Assembly: GCA_041395245.1 (NCBI GenBank)
Contig: JAWLAY010000009.1
Location: 62,001-126,000 of the forward strand
Source: Aquimonas sp041395245
Lineage (GTDB): Bacteria; Pseudomonadota; Gammaproteobacteria; Xanthomonadales; Xanthomonadaceae
Direction: 5' to 3'
Length of the DNA stretch: 64,000 nt
This document shows, piece by piece, positions 56,792 to 64,000 of the stretch (position 1 is the stretch's first letter; each line of letters opens with the position of its first letter). The notes below the pieces were generated by a model. That model was not told the origin of the DNA and ran no database searches. It saw only the letters and a list, made by a program, of their open reading frames with translations. Made by a program: the position numbers and the translations under genes.

Positions 56792-57991
56792 ATGGATACG
56801 CGCCCGCGACACCCCGGCTACCTGCGCGGCAGCGCGCAACTGGCCACCGATGCGGTGCTCGGACTGACCGATCTGGTGGAGGCCATGCACAGTCGGATCG
56901 CGACGCTGCCGGTGCTGGGCTCCCCCGCGCGCGACGAACGAACACGCGGCGTCACCGGCTTGGTTTACCGGTCGGTTCGCGGGGCAACGCGACGGGTGGG
57001 TGAACGCGCACAGGCAGCGCTGGGATGGCTCGATCTCCGCTTGGGTAGCGACGACACGCCAAACACCGAACGCCTGCCGCGACCCGAACGCGAAGCGCTG
57101 CGCTCCGCGCTGAATGGTGTGGTCGGCGACTACCTTGCCGCCAGCGGCAACCCGCTTGCCATTTCGATGCGCTTTCGCGTCGCCGGTCGCTCGCTGCTCC
57201 TCGAGCGCGACGCACTTCACGAGCGGCTGCCCGACGCCGGACCGCGCCCACTGATCCTGCTGCACGGTCTGTGCATGAACGATCTGCAGTGGCAACGGGA
57301 CGGCCACGATCACGGCCTGGCATTGGCACGTGATGCGGGCTTTACGCCGGTCTATCTGCACTACAACAGCGGACTGTCGATTGCCGACAACGGTCGTTTG
57401 TTGGCGCAGCAAATGGAACCACTGCTGGCAGCCTGGCCGGTTCCGATCACCGGCCTGACGCTATTGGGTCACAGCATGGGTGGGCTGGTCGCCCGCAGCG
57501 CGTTGCAGCAGGCGTTATCGGGAAGGCTTGGCGCATTGCGCTGGCCGATGCGGGTCAGCGATCTGGTCTGTCTGGGCACACCGCACTTGGGCGCACCCCT
57601 GGAGGCCGCCGGACATCTCGTCGCCCGCTTGTTGGGTGCGGCGCCGTATGCCGCCCCGCTGGCACGTCTGGCCCAACTGCGCAGTGCAGGCATCAAGGAT
57701 CTCCGCAAGGGAGATCGCACGCCCTTGCCAACCGGCCCACGTTGCTACGCGCTGGCCGCCAACCTGAAGGCCGCCAACGCCAACGCGTCGACCCATTTGC
57801 TGGGCGACGGTTTGGTCAGTGTGGCTAGCGCACTAGGCCAACACCGGCACGCCGCGCGTCACCTGGGCTTTGTGCCGACGAGCCAGGCCGTGGTGCATTC
57901 AACGAGTCATCTGGGCCTGCTGTCGAGTCCGGTCGCCTACGCACAACTGCTCGACTGGTTGAAGCCAGCGTCGCCCGGAAGTGTTGCGTAG
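56792..57991 (+). CDS. Alpha/beta hydrolase, triacylglycerol-lipase-like
   Basis: This 399-residue hydrolase carries the oxyanion-type ILLHGLCMND (155-164), the nucleophile elbow LLGHSMGGLVARSAL (Ser228), LVCLGTPHLGAPLEAAGHLVA, and late STHLLGDGLVSVASALG and VHSTSHLGLL, which supply the acid and histidine. No signal peptide is visible. The first ~120 residues are alpha-helical and atypical. It probably hydrolyses lipid or ester substrates. ATG 56792 is used. It ends at a hairpin. Confidence 0.88.
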   Translation: MDTRPRHPGYLRGSAQLATDAVLGLTDLVEAMHSRIATLPVLGSPARDERTRGVTGLVYRSVRGATRRVGERAQAALGWLDLRLGSDDTPNTERLPRPEREALRSALNGVVGDYLAASGNPLAISMRFRVAGRSLLLERDALHERLPDAGPRPLILLHGLCMNDLQWQRDGHDHGLALARDAGFTPVYLHYNSGLSIADNGRLLAQQMEPLLAAWPVPITGLTLLGHSMGGLVARSALQQALSGRLGALRWPMRVSDLVCLGTPHLGAPLEAAGHLVARLLGAAPYAAPLARLAQLRSAGIKDLRKGDRTPLPTGPRCYALAANLKAANANASTHLLGDGLVSVASALGQHRHAARHLGFVPTSQAVVHSTSHLGLLSSPVAYAQLLDWLKPASPGSVA

Positions 57992-57993
57992 GC

Positions 57994-58021
57994 GCGGCGC
58001 TTCGCGTCAACGAAGCGCCGC
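57994..58021. terminator. Hairpin between converging genes
   Basis: A perfect 11-bp stem GCGGCGCTTCG/CGAAGCGCCGC has a six-base loop. It lacks a T-run and lies between the lipase-like gene and the minus-strand gene ending at 58032, so it may act on both. Confidence 0.7.
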
Positions 58022-58031
58022 AAGCCACCCA

Positions 58032-59015
58032 CTACTGCGGCAATTCCTCAATCTGCAGATACACCAGCGTCTGATTGAGGAGCTGGTAGGCGATTTCGCC
58101 AAACGTCACCGGACCGGTGAAGCCGCCGACGCGTCGTCCTTCCAGACCGCCGTAGAGGTAGTTCAGGATGCAGTTGCAACTGAAGCCATTGGCGGACTGC
58201 GCATCGGAAACCTGCGCGGCGAACGCATTGACGTAATCACCGATCGGCTCGGCGAACTTGTACACCACGTTCTTGAATACCGGCGCGTACAGATCCACCT
58301 TGCTGTGGTCTTCGGCCACCGACTGGATGCTGACATTGACCGCCACGCCGTTGTAGTCGGCCACCAGCGGCAAGCGTGTGTCGGCTTTGATTTCGGCAAG
58401 ATAGTCGGCAAAGCGGCGCGGCACACCGTTGACCTCGCAGGCGTCGACCACAAAGCCATCCTCGGGAAAGCTGATCTCGTCACCCGTGCCCTGTTGAAAG
58501 CAATTGACGATGCCGATCTGCGCGTAGCGATTCGACGGCAGAACCACATGCATCGCAATGGCGTGGGCTGCATGCGACGCACCCGTGCGTCCATCAAACA
58601 CCAAGGCCTTGTCCGCACCGATTTCCGCCAGATCAACGCCAGCAATCCAGCCGACGATCTGCTTCATGAACAGGCCGGGATAGCCGGGCGCATCGTGCGC
58701 GTAACGCAAATGCACCTCGCTGGCGGCGGGCAGAATCAGCAGGGTGTAACCATTGTCCGGCGCATCGCTGGCGATGGCGGGCAAGTCGTCCACCGCGTAG
58801 GTCTGGATTCGCACCGCTTCCGCGAACGAGGGTACGTCGGTGACGAACAGGCGATCCCGCGTGTGCACGCCGCCGGACTCGTCAACGAAATACGGAATGG
58901 TCCCGCCTATCCACTGCCCCTTCGGCAGTGCGGCGAGCAATTGCTTGTCACCCGCGATGGAAAGCGCTTTGCCAGATTGGATCAGGCTGGCTGCCTGCTC
59001 GACAGACATCAACAT
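58032..59015 (-). CDS. Conserved protein of unknown function (327 aa)
   Basis: The 327-residue protein starts MSVEQAASLIQSGKALSIAGDKQLLAALPKG and continues with GTIPYFVDESGG, FDGRTGASHAAHAIAM and a late NGFSCNCILNYLYGGLEG. The paired cysteines in CNC and the late hydrophobic VTFGEIAYQLLNQTLVYL recall sensory FIST-like modules, but the match is weak. It is preceded by a 73-residue small gene 12 bases upstream on the same strand, so both are likely co-expressed. I do not know the family with certainty. Confidence 0.7.
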   Translation of the reverse strand: MLMSVEQAASLIQSGKALSIAGDKQLLAALPKGQWIGGTIPYFVDESGGVHTRDRLFVTDVPSFAEAVRIQTYAVDDLPAIASDAPDNGYTLLILPAASEVHLRYAHDAPGYPGLFMKQIVGWIAGVDLAEIGADKALVFDGRTGASHAAHAIAMHVVLPSNRYAQIGIVNCFQQGTGDEISFPEDGFVVDACEVNGVPRRFADYLAEIKADTRLPLVADYNGVAVNVSIQSVAEDHSKVDLYAPVFKNVVYKFAEPIGDYVNAFAAQVSDAQSANGFSCNCILNYLYGGLEGRRVGGFTGPVTFGEIAYQLLNQTLVYLQIEELPQ

Positions 59016-59027
59016 GGTGCGGGCTCC

Positions 59028-59249
59028 TTAGAAGATCGCGGCGAGTTCGTCTTTGTAGAGCGACTCGTACTTGCTGAAAAAGGCATGCGCCTCATCGACA
59101 CAGGCCTGCACGACGGCAGGCGAAGAATCGCCTTTGATCTTGCGGGCACAGTGGCTGAGCATCATGTTTCCCGCGTACACGCGGAAATTCACTTTCAGGT
59201 CGCCCTTCACCATGGCGGCCCATCGAGGATGGCTCTTGGCAGGAATCAT
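59028..59249 (-). CDS. Small conserved protein (73 aa) partner of the 327-residue protein
   Basis: The product is MIPAKSHPRWAAMVKGDLKV followed by NFRVYAGNMMLSHCARKIKG and an acidic C-terminus (EAHAFFSKYESLYKDELAAIF). AGGAAACA lies upstream of the ATG at 59249. It ends 12 bases before the next gene. There are two cysteines and no membrane segment. Its role is unknown. Confidence 0.6.
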   Translation of the reverse strand: MIPAKSHPRWAAMVKGDLKVNFRVYAGNMMLSHCARKIKGDSSPAVVQACVDEAHAFFSKYESLYKDELAAIF

Positions 59250-59272
59250 GGCTGTTTCCTTATGGATGGGAT

Positions 59273-59326
59273 CGGGCCATGCAGGTCATGGCCCGCTTGC
59301 AGAACGCCTACATCGGGATGCAAGCG
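59273..59326. other. Tandem hairpins upstream of the 73-residue gene
   Basis: CGGGCCATG/CATGGCCCG with a five-base loop (59273-59295) is followed by CGCTTGCA/TGCAAGCG (59294-59301, 59319-59326). They lie between the DUF2269 gene end and the start of the small gene. They could be a terminator without a T-run or a 5' UTR structure. Confidence 0.55.
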
Positions 59327-59373
59327 GCGTACCGACATCCATTGACACGCCGTAGCCGTTCGTCCGACCCGTC

Positions 59374-59838
59374 TCAGGTCGGCTTCACGACCATCAGCCA
59401 GAAAATCGCCAGCACACTGAGAAACGCCGGCCAGCCAAGCCAGAACCAGACGCGCATCGTGCGCTGGTAGGTCGCGCCCAGTGCGGCATTCGAATCCGCC
59501 GCCGCGCGAGCCAGATCACGCGCCCGGATCTGCAACCACAGTACGGGCAACCAGCAGATGCCCACCACGAAGAACAGCAACAACGTGGTGCGCCACCACA
59601 ATGCCTCGACCGGCCAACCCAGCTTCGCCGAAAGCAACAGGCCGGTGACCAACTGAACGCCCACCGCCGGTGCCGTGAAGCAGGCATCGGCGATCACCAC
59701 GGTACGCGCGGTGGCCGCGATCACCCGCGCGTCACCGTGCCGATGTGCGACCCACATGAAGAACGCAATGCCGAGACCGGTGCCAAACAGCAGGGTCGAC
59801 GACAGGATGTGGATCCACTTCAACCACAAATACTCCAT
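59374..59838 (-). CDS. DUF2269-family membrane protein
   Basis: The 154-residue protein has four hydrophobic helices and begins MEYLWLKWIHILSSTLLFGTG, the DUF2269 hallmark (W.KWIHI-S). It also has VVIADACFTAPAVGVQLVTG. Members are poorly characterised membrane proteins. ATG 59838 has GGAG and AGGG upstream and follows the stop of the SDR-DoxX gene (59843) by four bases, so they form an operon. Confidence 0.85.
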   Translation of the reverse strand: MEYLWLKWIHILSSTLLFGTGLGIAFFMWVAHRHGDARVIAATARTVVIADACFTAPAVGVQLVTGLLLSAKLGWPVEALWWRTTLLLFFVVGICWLPVLWLQIRARDLARAAADSNAALGATYQRTMRVWFWLGWPAFLSVLAIFWLMVVKPT

Positions 59839-59842
59839 CGCC

Positions 59843-61144
59843 CTATCTCCGATCACTCAGGACCCACAGCACGGCCAGCGCAGGTAGCAGCAATAGGTTC
59901 TTTGCCAGACCACCCAGCGGGTCCAGCCACAACCCAGGCAGCAACACACCGAATACCACGGTGTAGATCGCCACCAGAGCCAGTGCCGACAACACCGCAC
60001 TGCGAGCAAGCCAGCCACTGGCCAGCCATAGCGCCAGCACGAGATCGACCGCCGCCGCGACGCGTGCCCAGGCGACCGGTTGCAGATCGGCCAGGGAACT
60101 CGCCGCCGCCAGCGTCTCAATCTGCGCGGCGGGTGTCGCAAAGCCTGCCCAGGCCGAAAGCAGGCACAGCAGCACCGCCGCGATACGCAGCAGCGGCGCG
60201 AGCAGGTACAACCGTGCCTGCCAGCGATCCTGTACCTGACTGGCTTGAGCGGCCAGCACGGTCGGCAGATCACGCGGCGCGGTTCCGAACTGCTGCCGCA
60301 GACGGGCATGCGCATCGGGCGTGCAGACATTGCCGCGCTTCAACATGCGCCACACCGTCCGTCCCATCGGCCCCACGCCGAATCGCTCGCTGAACGCCAC
60401 CGCCAGATCCACCGCCGCGACCGGCACGCGCACCGTCATTTGCCCCGCGAAGCGAAACCAGCAACGCCATTGCAGAAGGTAGTCACGCAGGCTGATCGCC
60501 TCGGCGCAGCCCACCTCGAACACGCCGTGTTGCTCACCGCACAGCGCCGCCACCACCACGTCGGCCAGGTCCTCGGCCTCCAACGGCTGCAGCAGCCATG
60601 TGCCGTTGCCCGGCACGAGCACGCCGCCCGGCAGCGCGGACAGCGCCCGCAACAGCGAGGTCCCACCGTAGGAGCCGCGAACCGCGTAGACCACGGAAGG
60701 TCGCAGCACCACGGCGCGCAAGGGCAAGGCCAGCAAGGCGGCATCGAAACGGTGTTTGGACGCAATGAACTCGCCATCCGAGGCATCGCCCAGCGCCGAA
60801 ATCTGTACGAACGCGCGCACGCCGCGTGCGACGCACGCCTGCGCCAATGCCAATGGCCCGGTGTGGTGGATGGGCTCGAAATACTGCCCGCGTGTCTCGC
60901 GCAGAATGCCCGCGACGTTCACCACCGCGTCCACGCCTTCGAGCAAACGAGTCCAGTCAATCGCGTCGGCCTGCGCCAGATCGCAGTGTCGCTCGTCGCT
61001 GCGGTGCGATGGCGAGCGCACGGCACGAATCACCTTCCAGCCGCGTTTGCACAGCGCGGCGATGATGAAACCCGCGAGAAAGCCATTGGCGCCGGTCACC
61101 AGCACCGTGTTCGATGGCCGTTGCGGAGACATGGGGTCCGTCAT
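59843..61144 (-). CDS. SDR oxidoreductase fused to a DoxX-like membrane domain
   Basis: The 433-residue protein has a NAD(P)-binding N-terminal domain (VLVTGANGFLAGFIIAALCKRGW, then VVNVAGILRET, ISALGDAS and a YGGTSLLRAL region). Its last ~140 residues are a four-helix membrane module (LYLLAPLLRIAAVLLCLLSAWAG ... DLVLALWLASGWL ... LLPGLWLDPLGGLAKNLLLLPALAVLW), as in DoxX-like proteins. This fusion occurs in several bacteria. It may reduce a membrane-bound substrate. ATG 61144 is used; the Shine-Dalgarno is weak. Confidence 0.88.
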   Translation of the reverse strand: MTDPMSPQRPSNTVLVTGANGFLAGFIIAALCKRGWKVIRAVRSPSHRSDERHCDLAQADAIDWTRLLEGVDAVVNVAGILRETRGQYFEPIHHTGPLALAQACVARGVRAFVQISALGDASDGEFIASKHRFDAALLALPLRAVVLRPSVVYAVRGSYGGTSLLRALSALPGGVLVPGNGTWLLQPLEAEDLADVVVAALCGEQHGVFEVGCAEAISLRDYLLQWRCWFRFAGQMTVRVPVAAVDLAVAFSERFGVGPMGRTVWRMLKRGNVCTPDAHARLRQQFGTAPRDLPTVLAAQASQVQDRWQARLYLLAPLLRIAAVLLCLLSAWAGFATPAAQIETLAAASSLADLQPVAWARVAAAVDLVLALWLASGWLARSAVLSALALVAIYTVVFGVLLPGLWLDPLGGLAKNLLLLPALAVLWVLSDRR

Positions 61145-61337
61145 GGTCAAGGTGCCGCGTCCGCGTTCCAAGTATCCGGCCAAGCCTGAGGGTAAATCCC
61201 GTCGACGGCAATCCACCCGGAAGTCGGGTACGGAATGGTCGAAATCCGCCGGTCACGACGAGCCGTGGCGGGGCGATCAGCGCGCGTTCGACAACCTGGC
61301 TTGCACCGTTGAACGTGCTCGCGCCGCCTGCGCCCAC

Positions 61338-62471
61338 TCAGCCATGGCGTGCCAGCAGACGCGGCGCGTGCTGATCGATCTGATCGGCGATGCGCTCGAA
61401 CAGCCAGCGCTTCGGGCCGCGCATGACCGCGGTATGTACGGCGGTGTATTCGAGCACCGGTTCGCCACCGCGATGGCGTTTGAAATCGCCCGCGCCGGAA
61501 CTGTAGTGCAGGCGCAGTCCGCGCTCTTTCGCTTCCCACAGCAGGCGCGCCATCAATCGGCGATACAGGCCCAAAGGTCCGGGCGCGGTGGTGTCGTAGC
61601 CGATCAGCGGCGTGGTGAGCCAGCCGTGCTGGATGTAGAGCGCGAGCACGCCGACGAGTTGCCCCTGCCAGCGCAGCGCCAGCAGTTCCAGTGGCGAGTC
61701 CGGCTGCAGGCAGCGCGCAAAGAAGGCCTCGGTGAAATCCGGATTCAAGGCCGAATGCTTGTCGAAGAACACCGCGCGAAAGCAACGCCGCAGGGCCGGA
61801 ATGTCGTGCACCGTCAGTTGCGCAGGCGACACCCAATCAACGCCTTCGCTGCACATCAGTTTGTGATCGCGGCGCACGTGATTGCGCTTCCACAACTCGC
61901 TGCTGGACGGATCACAGAGATAGACCCGACGCGCGGGCAACAGTCGCCAGCCGTCGGCGCGCAAGGCCTTCGGCAACTGTGGTTCCACCTCGTCGCAGAC
62001 GTTGCGCCAGAACAGCGGGCGGCCCGCCGCATGCGGACCCGCCAGCGCGCGCCAACGCGCCACATCCGGCGCCAATTCGGGCGACCCGAGCTGCGTGGAG
62101 AACATCGGATTGTCGAGCCAGGCCGCCTGCGTAAACCCGGCTGCGGCGAACACCTGATGCGCCATTGCCAAGCCGGGCCAGCTGATCGGACGCAGCCAGC
62201 GCTGTTGTGAAGGCGAAAGCGTGCGCAGACCTTCGTGCGCGGCATAGTCCAGCCACGCCGCCTGCGCGCCCGCGACGTAACTGTTCTGCGCCGCGCGCGG
62301 ACCATCGATCAACAGCGGAATACTGCGCTCGGCATGCCGCAAACGCTCGATTCGCGCATCGACATTCGCGACCCAGTGCGCCGCGTTCGGTGCCTCATCC
62401 ATCCACGCCGCCGAGTGCAAGCCCGGATGCACCAGCGGCGTCGCGCCGCGTTCCGCCGGTACCGCACTCAA
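61338..62471 (-). CDS. FemAB-like acyl/aminoacyltransferase (GNAT fold)
   Basis: The 377-residue protein belongs to the Acetyltransf_6/FemAB-like group. It has LWKRNHVRRDHKLMCSEG, YIQHGWLTTPLIGYDTTAPGPLGLY-type strands and a final YSSGAGDFKRHRGGEPVLEYTAVH. These transfer acyl or aminoacyl groups to small molecules or lipids. The ATG (62471) overlaps the stop of the BtaA-like gene (62468-62471), so the two act together. The actual substrate is unknown. Confidence 0.8.
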   Translation of the reverse strand: MSAVPAERGATPLVHPGLHSAAWMDEAPNAAHWVANVDARIERLRHAERSIPLLIDGPRAAQNSYVAGAQAAWLDYAAHEGLRTLSPSQQRWLRPISWPGLAMAHQVFAAAGFTQAAWLDNPMFSTQLGSPELAPDVARWRALAGPHAAGRPLFWRNVCDEVEPQLPKALRADGWRLLPARRVYLCDPSSSELWKRNHVRRDHKLMCSEGVDWVSPAQLTVHDIPALRRCFRAVFFDKHSALNPDFTEAFFARCLQPDSPLELLALRWQGQLVGVLALYIQHGWLTTPLIGYDTTAPGPLGLYRRLMARLLWEAKERGLRLHYSSGAGDFKRHRGGEPVLEYTAVHTAVMRGPKRWLFERIADQIDQHAPRLLARHG

Positions 62472-63694
62472 GCGGTTTTCACGTACAGATGCACGCCGCC
62501 ATAAATGGCCGAGCGATCACGCGCATACAGTGACGCGTTGTAGGTCGGGTCGGTATGCCATGACGCGAGAATCTCCGCAGGCAGGCGCGCTTCCAGTGGC
62601 GAGGTCTTGCCGCCGCTGCGGAACACCACGCGCGCACCCGCTGCCGCCGTGCGATTGACCTCGCGCCACAGCGCGATGAGCTGGGCGTCGTCCATCCAGT
62701 CCTGTGCGTCCAGAAACAGATAGGCGTCCATCGATTGCGCCGGACGGGATTGCAGGAATGCGGTCAGCGTCATGTGCCGGGGATGCAGACGATCCAGGCG
62801 ACCGCGAATCAGATCGAGATGCGATGGCTGCAGGTACATCGGCAACTGCGCCACGCGCTGGATGTCGTAGCGCCGCGCAAAGGCCTGTGCGGCAAAACAG
62901 TTTTCGCCGTAGGGAAAGTCACAGGCCAGATGCCGCATGCGCTCCTCGAACAGCGCGGGCAGGCTCAGGCCTTCCGCCGCGGCATCGGCCTTCAATGCAG
63001 CGAACTGCGAGGGCGGAATGCCGAGACTGTAGAGCGCTGCCGGTCGCTCGCACAGAAATTTCAGCAACCGCGTGCGGAACAACGGTGCGACATGGCGCTC
63101 GAACAGCGCTGCCTGCTCGTCCAGCGAACGCGCTTCGGTCATCTTCGACAGATCGCCGCCCAGCCGCTTCGCCAGCCAATGCGAAAAACCGATGAACAGC
63201 CCGAGCAGCCCATGTCGGTACGCATGGCGGGTAAACATGCGCCAGCGCGGGCGACCCAGCCAGTCGGTGGTTTCCCACCATTCACGCGCCTCGGCAGGCA
63301 ACTGCGGTGCGACCTGCTCGCGATAGCGCTGCGCGTTCTCCGCTTGTGCCGCATCGCCAAGAAAAGCCAGCACCTCGGCATTGCCGGGCAGGCCACGAAT
63401 GGCCGCGCGCTTGAGTTCCAGCATCGCCAGATGCGCCGCATTCAGATCAACCACATGCACGGCCGACGGATCGGCGGCTAGATAGGCCAGCGCATTGCAG
63501 CCTCCCGACGAGATGCTCAGCACCTGCGCACCGGGCTTGAGTTGCAGCGCGTCGAGATCGACCTCCGGGTCTTCCCAGATCTGCGCATAGACCAGTCGAT
63601 TGAACCAGTGCGCGAACAGGCGATCCGCCCAGCCCTTGTGGCCCTGGGTGGTGGAGTTGATGACCGCCGAATCGATCAGACTCTTGGTGCTCAT
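62468..63694 (-). CDS. BtaA-like protein (DUF3419): SAM-dependent 3-amino-3-carboxypropyl transferase
   Basis: The 408-residue protein matches the family whose known member BtaA transfers the aminocarboxypropyl group of SAM to diacylglycerol for betaine lipids. Landmarks are NRLVYAQIWEDPEVDLDALQL, the nucleotide-binding VLSISSGGCNALAYL, VVDLNAAHLAMLELK, FRTRLLKFLCERPAALYSLGIP and late TLTAFLQSRPAQSMDAYLFLDAQDWM. No BtaB-like N-methyltransferase is present in this window. It overlaps the FemAB-like gene by four bases (ATGA). ATG 63694 is used. Confidence 0.88.
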   Translation of the reverse strand: MSTKSLIDSAVINSTTQGHKGWADRLFAHWFNRLVYAQIWEDPEVDLDALQLKPGAQVLSISSGGCNALAYLAADPSAVHVVDLNAAHLAMLELKRAAIRGLPGNAEVLAFLGDAAQAENAQRYREQVAPQLPAEAREWWETTDWLGRPRWRMFTRHAYRHGLLGLFIGFSHWLAKRLGGDLSKMTEARSLDEQAALFERHVAPLFRTRLLKFLCERPAALYSLGIPPSQFAALKADAAAEGLSLPALFEERMRHLACDFPYGENCFAAQAFARRYDIQRVAQLPMYLQPSHLDLIRGRLDRLHPRHMTLTAFLQSRPAQSMDAYLFLDAQDWMDDAQLIALWREVNRTAAAGARVVFRSGGKTSPLEARLPAEILASWHTDPTYNASLYARDRSAIYGGVHLYVKTA

Positions 63695-63859
63695 GGCGCG
63701 CTCGCGTGCCCCACTGCGGGGCGTCTCGGCGCGCAGTACACGCGCGGCAAATGACAGCGCGGTGTCGGCAGGATGAAACCCCTGTCATGCGCCTGCCGCA
63801 ACACGGTCATCTGCGGATTGCGCAATGCCTGCACGGACATCGCGAGCAATCAGACGGGC

Positions 63860-64000
63860 ATGCGCAAGCCACCTCGATCAGCATGGAACGTCGCATTGCA
63901 GCGCCTGGCGCGGCGCTGGTCACCCGCCACTTGGGAACATCGCTTTTACGCGCGTCGTGATCAGGACCGCGGACTGGATTTCTGCGGTGCCGTGCTACCC
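63860..64000 (+). CDS. 5' end of a gene running off the window
   Basis: ATG 63860 opens 47 codons without a stop to the last base: MRKPPRSAWNVALQRLARRW..., then FYARRDQDRGLDFCGAVLP. The arginine-rich N-terminus and later hydrophobic and charged balance are protein-like. The upstream region lacks a clear Shine-Dalgarno, so the start is provisional. No family can be named from this fragment. Confidence 0.4.
   Translation, partial: MRKPPRSAWNVALQRLARRWSPATWEHRFYARRDQDRGLDFCGAVLP

Noticed and set aside
60756..62210. A 484-codon plus-strand frame
   Set aside because: It is antisense to the SDR-DoxX and FemAB-like genes, with Arg/Ser-rich low-complexity sequence.

Overview
The window is 64 kb of GC-rich, densely coded chromosome from a gammaproteobacterium that is probably in the Xanthomonadales (Lysobacterales), perhaps near Rhodanobacteraceae. 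This rests on gene content: xanB beside a CoA-transferase pair (the arrangement of Xanthomonas xanB/lpsIJ), a prpB-prpC-acnD-prpF cluster with divergent prpR, an ECF sigma factor overlapping a Ser/Thr kinase gene, a FabR-like regulator divergent from a desaturase/reductase pair, homodimeric AceE, and several secreted proteins ending in LF-x-x-GF(E/D). No database search was run. No rRNA, tRNA or CRISPR array was seen.

Layout. 1-5.9 kb: a partial gene, a secreted propeller-like protein, xanB, scoAB and a thiolase. 6-8.1 kb: a very GC-rich WYL regulator/LysE exporter pair lying between two copies of the same 30-bp terminator sequence. 8.1-18.6 kb: a small secreted protein, an ECF sigma factor, a TPR Ser/Thr kinase, a 1602-residue secreted protein, an AhpD-like protein and a HAF-repeat secreted protein. 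18.6-21.5 kb: small membrane proteins, an L,D-transpeptidase and gene debris, including an EAL-domain remnant. 21.5-24.8 kb: an overlapping osmoadaptation operon of MscS channel, HAD phosphatase and glucosylglycerol-phosphate synthase. 24.9-31 kb: pectate-lyase-like protein, acetyltransferase, POT transporter, VanZ-like protein, MidA-like methyltransferase and pteridine reductase.

31-39 kb is a complete methylcitrate-cycle regulon. prpB, prpC, acnD and prpF run leftward from a sigma-54-like promoter preceded by paired palindromes, and the activator gene prpR diverges from it. 39-42 kb is a fatty-acid desaturation module with a perfect palindrome between the FabR-like regulator and the reductase/desaturase genes. 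42-48.7 kb holds a di-haem peroxidase, aceE, an acetyltransferase, a DUF1579-like protein, queD, a phasin and a candidate small RNA with a C-rich loop.

48.7-56.5 kb is an accessory region under decay. It contains an antiporter gene with its N-terminal part scrambled by frame changes, a degenerate IS30-family element, a DEAD/DEAH helicase cut off exactly at the IS end, a winged-helix fragment, a DUF3800 protein and an MmeI-like adenine methyltransferase. Together these look like the remains of a restriction- or defence-type locus. 56.8-64 kb holds a lipase-like hydrolase, two uncharacterised genes, a DUF2269 protein, an SDR-DoxX fusion, a FemAB-like acyltransferase overlapping a BtaA-like protein (possible betaine-lipid chemistry), and the start of a gene that runs off the window.
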